Origin: Narthecium ossifragum
Lineage: Eukaryota > Streptophyta > Magnoliopsida > Dioscoreales > Nartheciaceae
DNA: 64,000 nucleotides
Assembly: GCA_963920575.1 (NCBI GenBank)
Contig: OY986965.1
Span: 18,554,957 to 18,618,956, forward strand
Direction of reading: 5' to 3'
Part shown: piece by piece, positions 23,350-33,242 of the stretch
Position numbering within the stretch: the stretch's first letter is position 1
Layout of the letters: every line of letters begins with the position of its first letter
Made by a program: the position numbers and the translations under genes
Notes under the pieces: model-generated
What the model was told of the DNA's origin: nothing
What the model saw: the letters and a program-made list of their open reading frames with translations, nothing else
Database searches by the model: none

Positions 23350-24457
23350 CATGAATGTCAAGATTTGAAAACATCTCGGATGTAAGTGCGGATTTGACAA
23401 TCGGTGATGCTCGATGGTCGATAATGTTCGCGAGAAAATGTTTTAAGGTTATTTTTTGAATCAACAACAGGGCTATGTATAGGGAGGGATAGGAATTTTT
23501 TGCGTATTGGTACCCTTCATGTTCACTTTTTGCATGTCTATACATCAGCCTTGTTTTTTTGCACAATGATACCCCCAAGCCACTGAAAGGACCATAATAC
23601 CCTGCATTTCCAATCCCATTATACATGCCATAATTAAAAAATCCAAAAAAATACGTCGTCGCATGCCGACGGCAAGTGTGGGCGTGAGAAGACCTCAATG
23701 CCAATGGTGTTCGGCTGACTTCCTTCCTCCGCTCCACCGCTCGCCACCGTTTCTGCCCTAACCACCATGCCCGCCGCCCTCAAACCCAAGTCTCCCTCCC
23801 CCTATCCTTCGGCAGTGACTACACCCTCTCTCTCTCTCCGTCACGCCCATCACCACCATCTCCACACCTCCTCCGCTGCCCTTAAACTCTATACCCATTC
23901 CCTGTGACCACCCATCTTGCTCCGCCGCCCACTCCTCCCTCCCCTCCTTCGACCTTTACGCCATCGCCGGTTGTCCTATGGACCACCAATCTCTCTCCTC
24001 GACTTCACCTTCGCCTCCTCGGACACAACACTCGTGGAGAGGAGATGGGTTAGCTGTGAGGACCTGTCCCTCTACTCCTGGGTCGATCGGTTGGGTTGGA
24101 ACCGTGACTCGTTTGATTGTTTCGCGTTGAGCGCGCGATTCGGTAGATCGCATTGATTCTTGGACCACAAGGGCAATTCGGTAAATTACGCCTTATCGGT
24201 TTGTTTCACACCTGTGTGTGCACACACTGTCCTTGTTTGTGTTAGTGTTTGATTAGAAAGCTTAGCTGGACCCGGGATCGAAAGATCCGGGCTTGTGCTT
24301 GAGTTTTAGCCCAAGTCTAGCTTTCTACACTTAAGGGATTGGTCTTTCCTTGCTAGGAGATTGATCTCTTAATACTAGAAAGTCAATGTGTGATCGTCAT
24401 GAATGATCGATCTCTATCCCAGGCAAGATCGATCATTCATAGGTCGGTTCGTTTGTC

Positions 24458-24464
24458 TATAAAA
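24458..24464 (+). promoter_or_regulatory. LTR TATA box
   Basis: TATAAAA lies 24 bp downstream of a GATCGATC palindrome pair (24405-24434). It is the likely core promoter of the LTR. Confidence 0.6.
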
Positions 24465-24796
24465 CGGACGTAACCCTCTTCCTTGAATCCCTTTTGAAAT
24501 CCGCGTTCTTGAGCGCAGAGCTGCCGGATTTTGAGGAGATTTGGGACGATCCAAGGCTTAGTAGCTGGGATTGAAGCAGCTATTGCCTAGGTAGGGATCC
24601 TACCTACGTTTGTTTTCCGGTTTTGTGAGTTTTGAGTTGATTGTGTCTTGTTTCGCTTAGATCTCACTGAATACATGTTAGTTTGTAGTATTTCCACCGG
24701 TTTTGGACTCATGGTCGTTCGTACTACTAGATCCCAGGGTTTTGTGGGATTTTGTGGAGTTTTTCGATGGTATTTCTCGTCGGAGGTTTGCCGGAG

Positions 24797-25190
24797 AACC
24801 CAACAAGATCGATCTTTCTGGGAGAAAGATCGATACTTCATTGTTGGTGATGTTGAACCCGAGCATGATCGATCATCGGGTGAGGATGATCAATCCTTGT
24901 GCCTTGGGTAGCATGGGATCCCCTTTGTCGCGAGGAGGATCAATCTTCTTGGGAGGAAGGATAGATCTTCCTTGGCGCGGCAAAGAGGATGTCCTCTATC
25001 GCGAGGATGATCAATCTTCCTAGGAGGAAGGATCGATCACCCTTGGCACGATATGGAAGGATGCCCTCTGTCGCGAAGATGATCAATCTTCATGGGAGGA
25101 ATGATCGATCTTCTTTGGCTCGACAGGAAGGGAAGGCTCTCTGTTACTGGGAAGATCGATCCTTCCTTGGGGAAAGGATCGATCCTTTGA
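24797..25190 (+). repeat. Tandem array of GATCGATC-type hairpins in the LTR
   Basis: Roughly every 60-70 bp a unit of the form GATC(A/G)ATC + CTTCC + short loop + GGAAG + GATCGATC recurs (24807, 24867, 24889, 24928, 25008, 25031, 25080, 25103, 25154, 25177). Each unit is an inverted repeat, so the RNA could form a series of short hairpins. The units are diverged from one another. Confidence 0.75.
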
Positions 25191-26391
25191 GGACAGAGAG
25201 GGATTTTCTTAGTTTTGCCCGCAGGGCTTTGTATGTACAGTTTTCCTTATAGCTTTATATCTTGTACATATTCTTAAGCATGCTAGCCTCATATTAGGGG
25301 CAGTGGTGAACCAGGAGAGTGATGACTTCTGAGGTGTTTAGAATAAGCGGACGAGAGGCCCTACATCTTTCCTTAGCCTTGCATGCCGCCGTGCGCCGAG
25401 GGCTTTTACCTGCGTGGTTTGCCTTTGTTGTTTAAGGGTCTTCTTCTCTATGCAGGTTGCTGGTGAACGGGCTGACAGTTGGTGGTGTGCCACTGCAGCA
25501 GTTCCAGACGTTTAATACATGTTCACCACCCCGGGTCGGCAGTGTGCCGAGCCCAGACTGTGTTATGCTATCATCACATACTGCTGCATGCTTTAACTAT
25601 TCTCTATGCGTATGTTCATCGCATGCATCTCTGTTGTGCATTAGTTGTATGGTTAGGGCGTGGGCAACCTGTGGGTTGCCGTCCCTAGGCTAGAAGCTCG
25701 GACTTAGCCCTAGGACCGGGGTTGGGTAGTTTTGACCCGGTTTGAATTGTGGTGTACAGTCAAATTCGATGATAGGCCTAGATGACTGGTACACCTGTTG
25801 CTTGATGATTATAGAGGTCGTGTCGGCCTCGAGTCGGATGCTGAGGTGTAGCCGGTATCCCACTGAGTTGACTCTTGAGTAGAGGAGTCGCCTACTTAGC
25901 GGTGTCATTTTCTGCTTGTAGTGTTGTTCCCTGCTTGTGAGCCAGCAGTGTTCGTTCCTGCTTACTGAGTGTGACCTGACATGTGACCTGTTCTTCTAGA
26001 AGACCATGATCGTGGGCCTCAGGGACACGCGGTGGGGTTATAGGACCTCTGTATACACCCAGGTCTTACTTGAGGGCGACACTGTTACGTTTCCCTCTTT
26101 CTTCTGTGTGTTGTAGTGTAGTTTCCCTGCTGAGCTTAGTTGCTCACTTCTACCCGGGCTGCGTTTGCAGGTGCAGGCGTTCACTCCTTTTTGGTGGCCC
26201 CTACCGGGCAGTTGGTCGGCGGTGCGGCGGCGCCAGGCGGAGTCTGAGAGGTGGCGATCTTTTACTGCTTTAACGCTTGTTTGTTAGCCTCCTACGGGAG
26301 TAAATGTTGTATTTGGATTTTCCCCTCTCCGAGGATAAGTATATGAGTACCCCTTATAAGACACAACGCGTTTTAAAGCCGTGATGGCAGT

Positions 26392-26466
26392 GATCCGCCA
26401 GAAAACTCCAAGGTTAAGCATGCTTGCCTTGGAGCGGTCCCGGGATGGGTGACCCATTTGGAAGTT
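26392..26466 (+). repeat. 5S rRNA-like segment within the LTR
   Basis: The sequence has, in 5S order: an A-box-like part (AGAAAACTCCAAGGTTAAGC; 5S has AGAACTCCGAAGTTAAGC), then ATGCTTG, then an exact C-box-like GGATGGGTGACC (26443-26454) and GGAAGT. It is a diverged relative of the 3' half of plant 5S rRNA containing the internal RNA polymerase III promoter. It is not a functional 5S gene, because the 5' half and the rest of the stem are missing. Similar 5S-derived pieces are known in Cassandra elements and in some plant LTRs. Confidence 0.7.
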
Positions 26467-26599
26467 TTTCCAGATTTCTGCGGTAAGCTAAAAGCGGATA
26501 ATATTGTGTCGGGTGGAGCCCTCGGTTGGATCCTGGACGGAGCCCGCAGGCCCTGGGCGGCCCCGTACGACGAGGGCCGTTACATTAGCTGGGTTGGGG

Positions 26600-27130
26600 A
26601 AAAAAGGACAACCATGCCTAAGAGTTTTTATGCGTGGCTGTGTGAGTTTCTACGCGTGGTTGGTATACTCGTCTATAGAGTATAACTCTATACACGCGTA
26701 GAAACTCACACAACCACGCATAGAAAATCTTTGTATGCGTGATTGTGCGAGTTTCTACGCGTGTATAGAGTTCCTTCTTAGCACGCATATAAACTCGCAC
26801 AACCACGCATACAAAGATTTTCTACGCGTGGTTGTGCAAGTTTCTACGCATGTATTGAATTTCTTCTCAGCACACATATAAGCTCGGTATAACCACGCTT
26901 ATAAACTCGCATATATACTCATAGTAAAAATATACTTATACATAAATCTTTTTATATGCGTAGTTGTGTGAGTTTATATGTGTGGTTGTCCTGCCTCTTT
27001 CGTCTTCTCGGCATAACCACTCATATAAACTCGCACAACCACGCATATAATCTCTTTTTATTCGTGGTTGTACGAGTTTATATGCGGGATTGTGCCGAGA
27101 AGAAGGACGAGCCAGAACAATCACGCATAT
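26600..27130. repeat. Cluster of alternating inverted repeats built on ACGCGTAGAAACTCGCACAA
   Basis: Phrases such as TACGCGTGGTTGTGCGAGTT and their reverse complements alternate at least eight times (for example near 26628, 26692, 26742, 26782, 26822, 26957, 27013, 27065). Neighbouring copies are palindromic to each other, so long hairpins of several registers are possible. Divergence rises towards the right. The cluster forms the central part of the foldback element. Confidence 0.8.
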
Positions 27131-27701
27131 AAAGAGATTTATGTACAAGGGCGGGGTGAACGGCGGCAAGCTGGGCGGGCAGAGAGAGTGGCCTACAGCC
27201 AAAGTAGATGACGCTGACGGCCTCCACGAGCGTCGTGTGCGAGCATGCAAAGGTTAAGTTGAGAAGAGAGATCGGTGGTCTCGAAGAAATCGAGAGATGT
27301 CATCGTCCACGAAGGAGCTGGTCAATGAAGGTGCCGTCACCGCAGGCATAGTAGAACCGGGGGGGGCAGTGGTAGGAGTGGGAGGAGCATGAGGAAGTTT
27401 CCAGCTCGCCCAGAGGACAGCCGGCGATGGAGAGAGAGACAGAGATGGAGGCGGCGGAGCGTGGTGGTGGCAGAGATGGAGTGGTGTCGGAGTTGGAGAT
27501 GGAGGAAGTGGTTATTTTATTATATATCACATGCCATGTTATGTATGAATGTATGAGATGTATGAAGACATGGGATAAGTGGGGGTATTTTTGTCTATTC
27601 AGTGCTGAGGGGTATCATTGTGCAAAAAAATAAGGTATGGGGATGAAAGCGCCAAATGTGAACATGGGGGGTATCCTTTGGCAAAAAAACCGGAGGGATA
27701 G

Positions 27702-27944
27702 TTATCATGATTTCTTTATGAATAGGTGTATTTTCATGAAAAGTCAAAGAAAAATGAGTTTTACATAACTACATGTGAGGTTGTGTTCAAACAAAACTAT
27801 GTTTCTGCTTACGTGAATATATAAAATGACAATTCTATTCTTGTGTAAATAATCCAAAATGAATGATGTTTTCATTTTTATAGTAACTTACCAAATTTTC
27901 CCGAGAACTAATTTTTATGCAGAGTCGCCTGGGTGGCTGCTCAT
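27702..27944. other. Unassigned spacer
   Basis: AT-rich sequence between the Mutator-like element and the copia LTR; no feature was recognised. Confidence 0.3.
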
Positions 27945-29028
27945 TGTTGGATTAAGGCATGTATAAAAGCCCAAATGGGCATTAGCAAAGCCTATTATTA
28001 ATTAACCAAATGGAGGAGCACATATGGTGTAGTGAAAATGTTTAGTCTCACATTGGTTGTGGAAAGAACATTCCACTAGTTTCTATAGTGTTTGGAGCTT
28101 ATATGCTTCAAACACTTGAGTGGACTAGAAAGAGGCACTCAAACGCGCTTGCGAGCGTCGCCGCCGGCCGGCTGGTCATGCTTGTGCGCCGTGTGTAGTG
28201 TGTGACTCTTGGGCTAACCATGATTGGGCAATTATGGATGATGTAGCAGCCCATGTCCTCCTAGTTAGCTGTTACTACTGATGTGGCGACACTTGAGCTT
28301 CCCACTAAGTGAGAATTACTGGTGATTTGACAGTTACGGATGACATGGCAACCCATAACTTGGTTGTTACTGCTGACGTGATGAGTCTTTTCACCTCCCC
28401 ACTAGATGACTGATCAACTAGCCATTCTAACCTATAAATAGCACCCTACTCAACCGAACCAGATGTTGGACCATGTATACACCTTCTACACGAATATTTT
28501 TGCCAAAAAGGACCCCTAATATTCATTTCTTGCAATTTAGGACCCCCTCCCATATTTTTTTGCATAATACGACCCCATACACGGAAGGAACATGCGCATA
28601 AACTAATACGCGTATAATTCTTGAAAAAACATGGGAGGGGGTCCTAAAGTGAAAAAAATGAATACCAGGGGTCTATTTAGCAACAATTCCCCTTCTACAC
28701 ACTTGCAATAGAGGGTCTTGTAGAGAGTACCGTACCTGCTGGAGCTCGAATGGCTATCGGACAGTCGGCTTTCCTCCGTTCACGGTGGATAGTTGTACCA
28801 TGTGAGCTTTTTGCCTAAAGAACCAGGAGTTGCGGTTGTGGGAAAACAAAGCTTAAGGGAATAGTGTGATACACTGGTCTTGATCGAATTCTTCTTCATT
28901 TTTGACGTCTTTCTACTTCAATTTTCTTATACCGATTTAACGATAAGTCTGATTTTATTTTTATTGTTGTAAATGATTACTTGCTGCCCTAGTAAAAGTA
29001 AGAATCCTAGTCCTATTTTTCTCCAACA
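27945..29028 (+). repeat. 5' LTR of a decayed Ty1/copia element (copia C)
   Basis: Starts TGTTGGA and ends TCCAACA, perfect short inverted ends of copia type. A TATA box (TATAAATA, 28433-28440) is followed by the R/U5 region. A 199-bp Mutator-like MITE with a 10-bp duplication is inserted at 28492-28690. Two remnants of the same LTR family occur at 52540-52640 and 62954-63126, the latter also ending CCGACA. I could not identify a tRNA-type primer site immediately downstream. Confidence 0.8.
28492..28690. mobile_element. Small Mutator-like MITE inserted in the copia LTR
   Basis: The 199-bp unit is flanked by CCTTCTACAC on both sides (28482-28491, 28691-28700), a perfect 10-bp target duplication. 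Its ends, GAATATTTTTGCCAAAAAGG and, reverse-complemented, GGAATTGTTGCTAAATAG, form inverted arms of about 65 bp carrying GGACCCC and GAATATT/GGTATTC motifs. The core contains ACGCGTATAA, as in the larger element at 23493. Confidence 0.85.
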
Positions 29029-29183
29029 TTCTTAAGCTTTGTTTATCGGTTTTACTGTATTTCGGATCCACTTCTCATACGGATCCTTCTGTTTTCTTTT
29101 TTACTTTTGAAAGAAGTTCAACTTACTTTAAGATCTCTAAAACACATAACTAAACCACTTTTGTGGTTGATCTGCTTTTGCAA

Positions 29184-30080
29184 ATGGCTTCAGGATTAGG
29201 TGTTGAGCCTGTAATCCCTCCTCGTTCGGAGGAAGTGCTGGTACGCAATCCACCTATAGTGGAATTACCTAACATGCCGATCGGTCAGCTAAAAAGGCCT
29301 GAAAAGTTTAAGGGGCTGAACTTCAAGCAGTGGCACCAGAAAATACTGTTCTTTCTGACTACCCTTAAACTAGTCAGGTATCTCACTAAGGATGAGTATG
29401 TTCTCACTAAAGAATAAAAGAATGCTCATACCGTAGCTGCAGTTTAGACTTGGTCATTCTAACTTCCTATGCCAGAATTATATCCTGAACGGCTTGGATT
29501 ACAAGCTCTACAACGTGTTTTATCCCAAAAGAGCAGCAAAGGAACTTTGGGAGGCCTTGCAGAATAAGTACAAGGTTGATGATGTTGGCGCAAAAAAAAT
29601 TTGTTGTCGGTCGATTCCTAGAGTACACGATGGTAGACAGTAAGAGCGTTGTCGAACAAGTTGAGGAGTTTCAGCTCATCTACCATGATATGAATGCTGA
29701 AGGTATGCTATTGAATGAACCTGTCCAAGTGACGGCAATAATAGAAAAACTGCCACCGTCATGGAAGGACTTCCTGAACTACTTAAAGCACAAACGTAAG
29801 GAGATGAGTCTGGAAGATCTCGTTCGGAGGCTGAAGATCGAGGAGGACAATCGCAAGACCAATAAGAACAGCAATCTAGGCATTTATTCCAAGTTCAACT
29901 TAGTTGAGAATGCCAACGGTTTGAAGGACAAGAAGCGCAAGCACTTCGATGAAGACATAAATTTAAGGGTGAGTGCTATGTCTGTGGGAAGACAGAACAT
30001 CAGGCTAAGGATTGCCATCACCGCCCAAGTGCTCAAGGGAAGAAGAAGCCGGCTCCAAAAAGGAAGAGGATAGAAGCCAA
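29184..30080 (+). pseudogene. Copia C gag (capsid and CCHC zinc knuckle), degenerate
   Basis: From the ATG at 29184 a frame reads VELPNMPIGQLKRPEKFKGL and LNFKQWHQKI, the F.G.N...W motif of the copia gag (UBN2) domain. A stop and frameshift follow near 29415-29500. The frame continues as AKELWEALQNKYK, then KKFVVGRFLEYTMVDSKSV, VEQVEEFQLI and LPPSWKDF, all in canonical gag order. Near 29960-30030, in another frame, is CYVCGKTEHQAKDCHH, a complete CX2CX4HX4C zinc knuckle. Gag would form the virus-like particle in the cytoplasm; this copy is disrupted by at least two frame changes. Confidence 0.8.
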
Positions 30081-30104
30081 CATAGCTTAAGGTCTCAGTG
30101 CAGA

Positions 30105-30657
30105 GATGGATGATTTGCACTTGGTTGCAGTTATCTCATAGGTGAACTTGATCAGGAGCAACCCGAAGGAATGGTGGCTCAACACAGACGCTACCCGCCG
30201 CATCTGATGCAATAGATGAATGTTTGACACCTACCAGGTAGTGGAAGGAGAACACTGCTACATGAGAAACTCTGTAACCTCCAAGGTGGAAGGTAAAGGG
30301 ACTTTGAAGCTGAAGATTACGTCCCAGAAGGATTTGACTATGATGGAAGTTCTTTATGTGCCAGAGATATGCTAGAACCTAATCTCAGGTTCGGTGTTGA
30401 GCAAGAAGGGCTTCAGACTGGTCTTCGAATCTGACAAGGTTATATTGTCTAAGAATGGCGTGTAATTAGGCAGAGGCTACATGACCGAGGGGTTCTTCAA
30501 AGTGAATGTAATGACTGTAATCCCCAAGGTCAAGACTAATGAAGCCTTAAACGCTAGTGTATCTAATGTACTGAATGTTGTCCAATAGGCTAATAAAATT
30601 GAGAAGTTTGCTGATGGGATAGAGTCATTCATATTATGGCAAGAGAGATTAGGACAT
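30105..30657 (+). pseudogene. Copia C protease and GAG-pre-integrase region, inactivated
   Basis: Frame reads DLHLVAVIS, stop, VNLIRSNPKEWWLNTDATRR. The active-site triplet of the copia aspartic protease is normally DTGA within WW.DTGAT. Here both D to N and G to D changes are seen (GAC to AAC and GGC to GAC, both G to A). Later stretches VLYVPEI and LISGSVLSKKGF are typical of the region before integrase. Stops near 30141, 30372, 30463 and 30588 abolish the frame. Confidence 0.75.
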
Positions 30658-31480
30658 GTGAATAAAATTTCAATAAAAAGAATAATGTCCTTAAATCTTC
30701 TTCCTAAATTTACAAGTCACAAGGAATACAAATACGAGATTTGTGTCGAAGCCAAATTGGCTAAGATTTCATTTCAATCAGTTGAACGAAGCACTGAACC
30801 TTTAGTTTCGGTACATACAAATGTTTGTGATATGAAGATTGTACAGTTTAGATGTGGTAAAAGGTATTTTATTACCTTCATTGTTGATTGTACGAGAAAC
30901 TGCTATGTTTACTTAATGAGAAGTAAAAATGAAGTCATAGAGATGTTCACTTATTACAAGAATGACATGGAAAACCAACTCGGTAGAAAGATCAAAATGC
31001 TGAGTGACAGGGGAGGTGAGTATGAATCACCTTTTCCTCATATAAGTGCCAAAAATGACATCATTCATCAAACCACAACGCTCTATTCTCCAGAACAAAA
31101 TGGAATAGCAGAACGAAAGAATATGATACTAAAGGAAATAATGAATCCAATGCTCATAAGTTCTGGCTTACCTCACAACATGTTGGGGGAAGCGATACTG
31201 ACGGCAATCATGCGTTAAATAGATTACCGCATAAAAGACTAGATAAGACACCTTATGAACTATGGAAAGTTCGTGTGCCTGGTTATAAGTTCTTAAGAGT
31301 TTGGCAATATTTAGCTAAGGTTCCAATTCTAGTTCCTAAACGGACGAGGATAGGACAAAGAACGGTAGATTGTGTGTTCATTGAATATGCAAATGATAGT
31401 AGTGCTCACTGATTTTTGGTTAATAAATCAGATAATCTTGAAGTGCATGTGAACACTATCTTAGAGGCTAAGGATGCCTC
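30658..31480 (+). pseudogene. Copia C integrase, degenerate
   Basis: The zinc-binding part begins [11 protein letters not shown] (30636-30668, open from before the internal ATG at 30685), with the second pair reduced to YEICVEAK, so one cysteine of HHCC is replaced by tyrosine. The catalytic core follows: HTNVCDMK with the first acidic region, [28 protein letters not shown] and the terminal E region [14 protein letters not shown] frameshift near 31200 moves the reading to LPHKRLDKTPYELWK and GQRTVDCVFIEY. The family integrates cDNA into host DNA; this copy is inactive. Confidence 0.8.
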
Positions 31481-32430
31481 ATTCTTCGAAGACGTGTTCC
31501 CTTGTAAGTCTTCTCCTACAACAGAGGGTAGTGAGAGAGGATTCCAAAAGTGCCTCAGTTCACGAAGAGGATGAGGAACCTAGATGGAGTAAGAGGGTTA
31601 GGAAAGAAACTTCTATCAACCCAGATTTTCTTACATATTTGTTAGAAAATGACCCTCATACATTCAAGGAAGCAATGTCAGTTCCATATGCTCCTTTATG
31701 GAAGGATGTTGTGAAGAGTGAAATTGATTCCATCATGCAGAACCACACATGGTAACCGGCGAATTTGCCACCAGGATGTAAACCTTTGGGTTACAAGTGG
31801 GTTATCAGAAAAAAAATGAAAGCAGATGGAACGGTTGACAAATACAAGGCAATGCTTGTTGTCAAGGGTTTCAAACAAACGGAAGGAGTGGGTTATTTTG
31901 ACACCTATTCGCTAGTCAATAGGAAAACATTGATGAGATTAATTATCGTCCTTCCGGCTTTAAACAATATGGATATACATCAAATGGATGTAAATACAGC
32001 TTTCCTAAATAATGATCTGAAAGAAGAAATCTACATGGAATAGCCCGAGAGGTTTGTGGTTCTAGGAAAATAAAAGAAAGTATGCCGACTTGTTAAGTCC
32101 TTGTGCGGACTTAAACAAGCACCTAAACAGTGACATTAAAAGTTTAATTAAGTAATATTGACAAACGACTTTCATATAAATGAGTGAAAAATGCATTTCA
32201 ATAAAAGGCAATGAAATGGAATATATAATACTATGCCTTTATGTCAATGGCATGATCATCATTGGTAGCAATAACAATATCATAAAAGCTACTAAGAGCA
32301 TGATGTCATAAAATTTTGACATGAAGGATATAGATGTCGCTGATGTGATACTTGGTATGAAAATTACCAAGATTTCGAATGGTTATACATTATCCCAGAG
32401 TCATTATGTTAAGAAAATTCTTTATAAATA
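31474..32430 (+). pseudogene. Copia C reverse transcriptase (RVT_2), truncated and inactive
   Basis: The frame includes EPRWSKRVRKE, PHTFKEAM, then (after a stop at 31755) LPPGCKPLGYKWVIRKKMKA, VVKGFKQTEGVGYFDTYSLV, MDVNTAFLNNDLKEEIYME and a stop where a Q codon is expected. The catalytic Y.DD box normally reads YVDDMLI; here it reads YVNGMIII (about 32240-32265), so both aspartates are lost. Homology stops after SHYVKKIL (about 32425), where a different element fragment begins. RNase H and the 3' LTR are absent. Confidence 0.8.
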
Positions 32431-32715
32431 ACCACTCAAATCAACACTCAAAACCACACCAAAACACAATTAAACAATCCTACAGTTACCAATTCAACAA
32501 AATTGGGTAGAAACATCTACCTATATAAACGAGCAAGCGATCGACCAAATCCTCAACTCCGATCGCCGCGAATCCACTCCGAAATGGTAAAGCCCGAGCT
32601 CTAACCGGCAACCAAGGAAGAGAGAGAGGAAGAGATAAAGAGAAAAGAAAGAGAAGATAGAGAAAGGGAGGGATTTATATAGAGGTCTTAACCGATCTCA
32701 ACCGTCCGATTCAAC
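32431..32715 (-). repeat. Fragment of a minus-strand LTR
   Basis: On the minus strand a TATA-like CTATATAAATCC (about 32675) is followed by a pyrimidine-rich leader and a TATAGGTAGATGTTTCTACC palindrome also found in the long-LTR family. It joins the copia RT remnant on one side and chromovirus RNase H on the other. The limits of the fragment are approximate. Confidence 0.5.
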
Positions 32716-33242
32716 CGGTGGTCTTCGCCCTGAAGACCTGGCGGCATTACCTCTATGGCGAGAAGTTCTCAGTCTTCTCAGACCATAAGAGTTTGAGGCA
32801 CGTCTTCACCCAACGTGACCTCAACATGAGGCAGCGACGCTGGATGGAGCTACTGGAGGACTACGACTTTGCGTTGCATTACCATCCTGGTAAGGCAAAC
32901 GTCGTAGCAGACGCGCTGAGCAGACAGGTGAGAGACACCAGAGCAGCAGTTGTAGGGTTGTCAGCTCGGCAGTGGCAGGCTCTAGAGACGGCGGGCCAGT
33001 TAGGGCTCGAGTTCGAGGATCGGGGATCCAGCAGTTTTCTCTATGCAGTGCAGAGTATGCCAGCAGTCTTAGCCAGAGTGTTAGAGGCACAGCACAGTAA
33101 CCCAGAGCTCGAGGAGTTACGCACAGCAGCGGGAACGGAGGGCGCAGACGGAGACTGGACAGTATCGCCAGACGGAGGGCTACGGTTCCGAGGCAGAGTA
33201 GCGGTTCCAGCAGATCCAGTTCTTCGAGACGACGTCCTATGA
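32716..33242 (+). pseudogene. Chromovirus RNase H and start of integrase (element G1)
   Basis: The reading [20 protein letters not shown], then [20 protein letters not shown] and [20 protein letters not shown], is the Ty3/gypsy RNase H domain. A linker of about 90 residues follows. The element is cut at its left edge at the start of RNase H, so gag, protease and reverse transcriptase are absent. The frame ends at TGA (33240-33242), where CGA (Arg) is expected before FHHSRFAVHPG, a C-to-T change. Confidence 0.85.

Larger units (their letters stand above)
24055..26584 (+). repeat. Solo LTR of the long-LTR chromovirus-type family
   Basis: Starts TGTGAGGACCTG and ends GCCGTTACA, flanked by TTAGC on both sides (24050-24054, 26585-26589), a perfect 5-bp target duplication with no internal region. 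A TATA box (24458-24464) is preceded by GATCGATC at 24405 and 24427. Most of the body matches the LTR at 34597, but the last 270 bp differ: here they contain a 5S rRNA-like segment and end in GTTACA, whereas the other copies end GGGGCGCGACA. The U5 end therefore belongs to a different subfamily or is recombinant. Confidence 0.9.
23493..27691. mobile_element. Mutator-like foldback element, split by a solo LTR
   Basis: The direct repeat GGAGGGATAG occurs at 23483-23492 and 27692-27701, a 10-bp target duplication of Mutator length. Inside it the left end (GAATTTTTTGCGTATTGGTACCC) and the reverse complement of the right end (GGTTTTTTTGCCAAAGGATACCC) form long imperfect inverted arms. The arms extend into GC-rich sequence: the plus frame near 23980-24045 reads PPISLLDFTFASSDTTLVE, and the minus frame near 27215-27275 reads PPISLLNLTFACSHTTLVE. 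No transposase is visible. Without the 2.5-kb LTR insertion the element is about 1.66 kb. The arms may derive from a captured gene piece, but its identity is unknown. Confidence 0.75.

Noticed and set aside
24797..25190. CRISPR array
   Set aside because: Units are diverged inverted repeats in plant LTR sequence, without uniform repeats and unique spacers or cas genes.
26392..26466. Functional 5S rRNA gene
   Set aside because: Only the internal promoter half is recognisable, it is diverged, and it lies inside an LTR.
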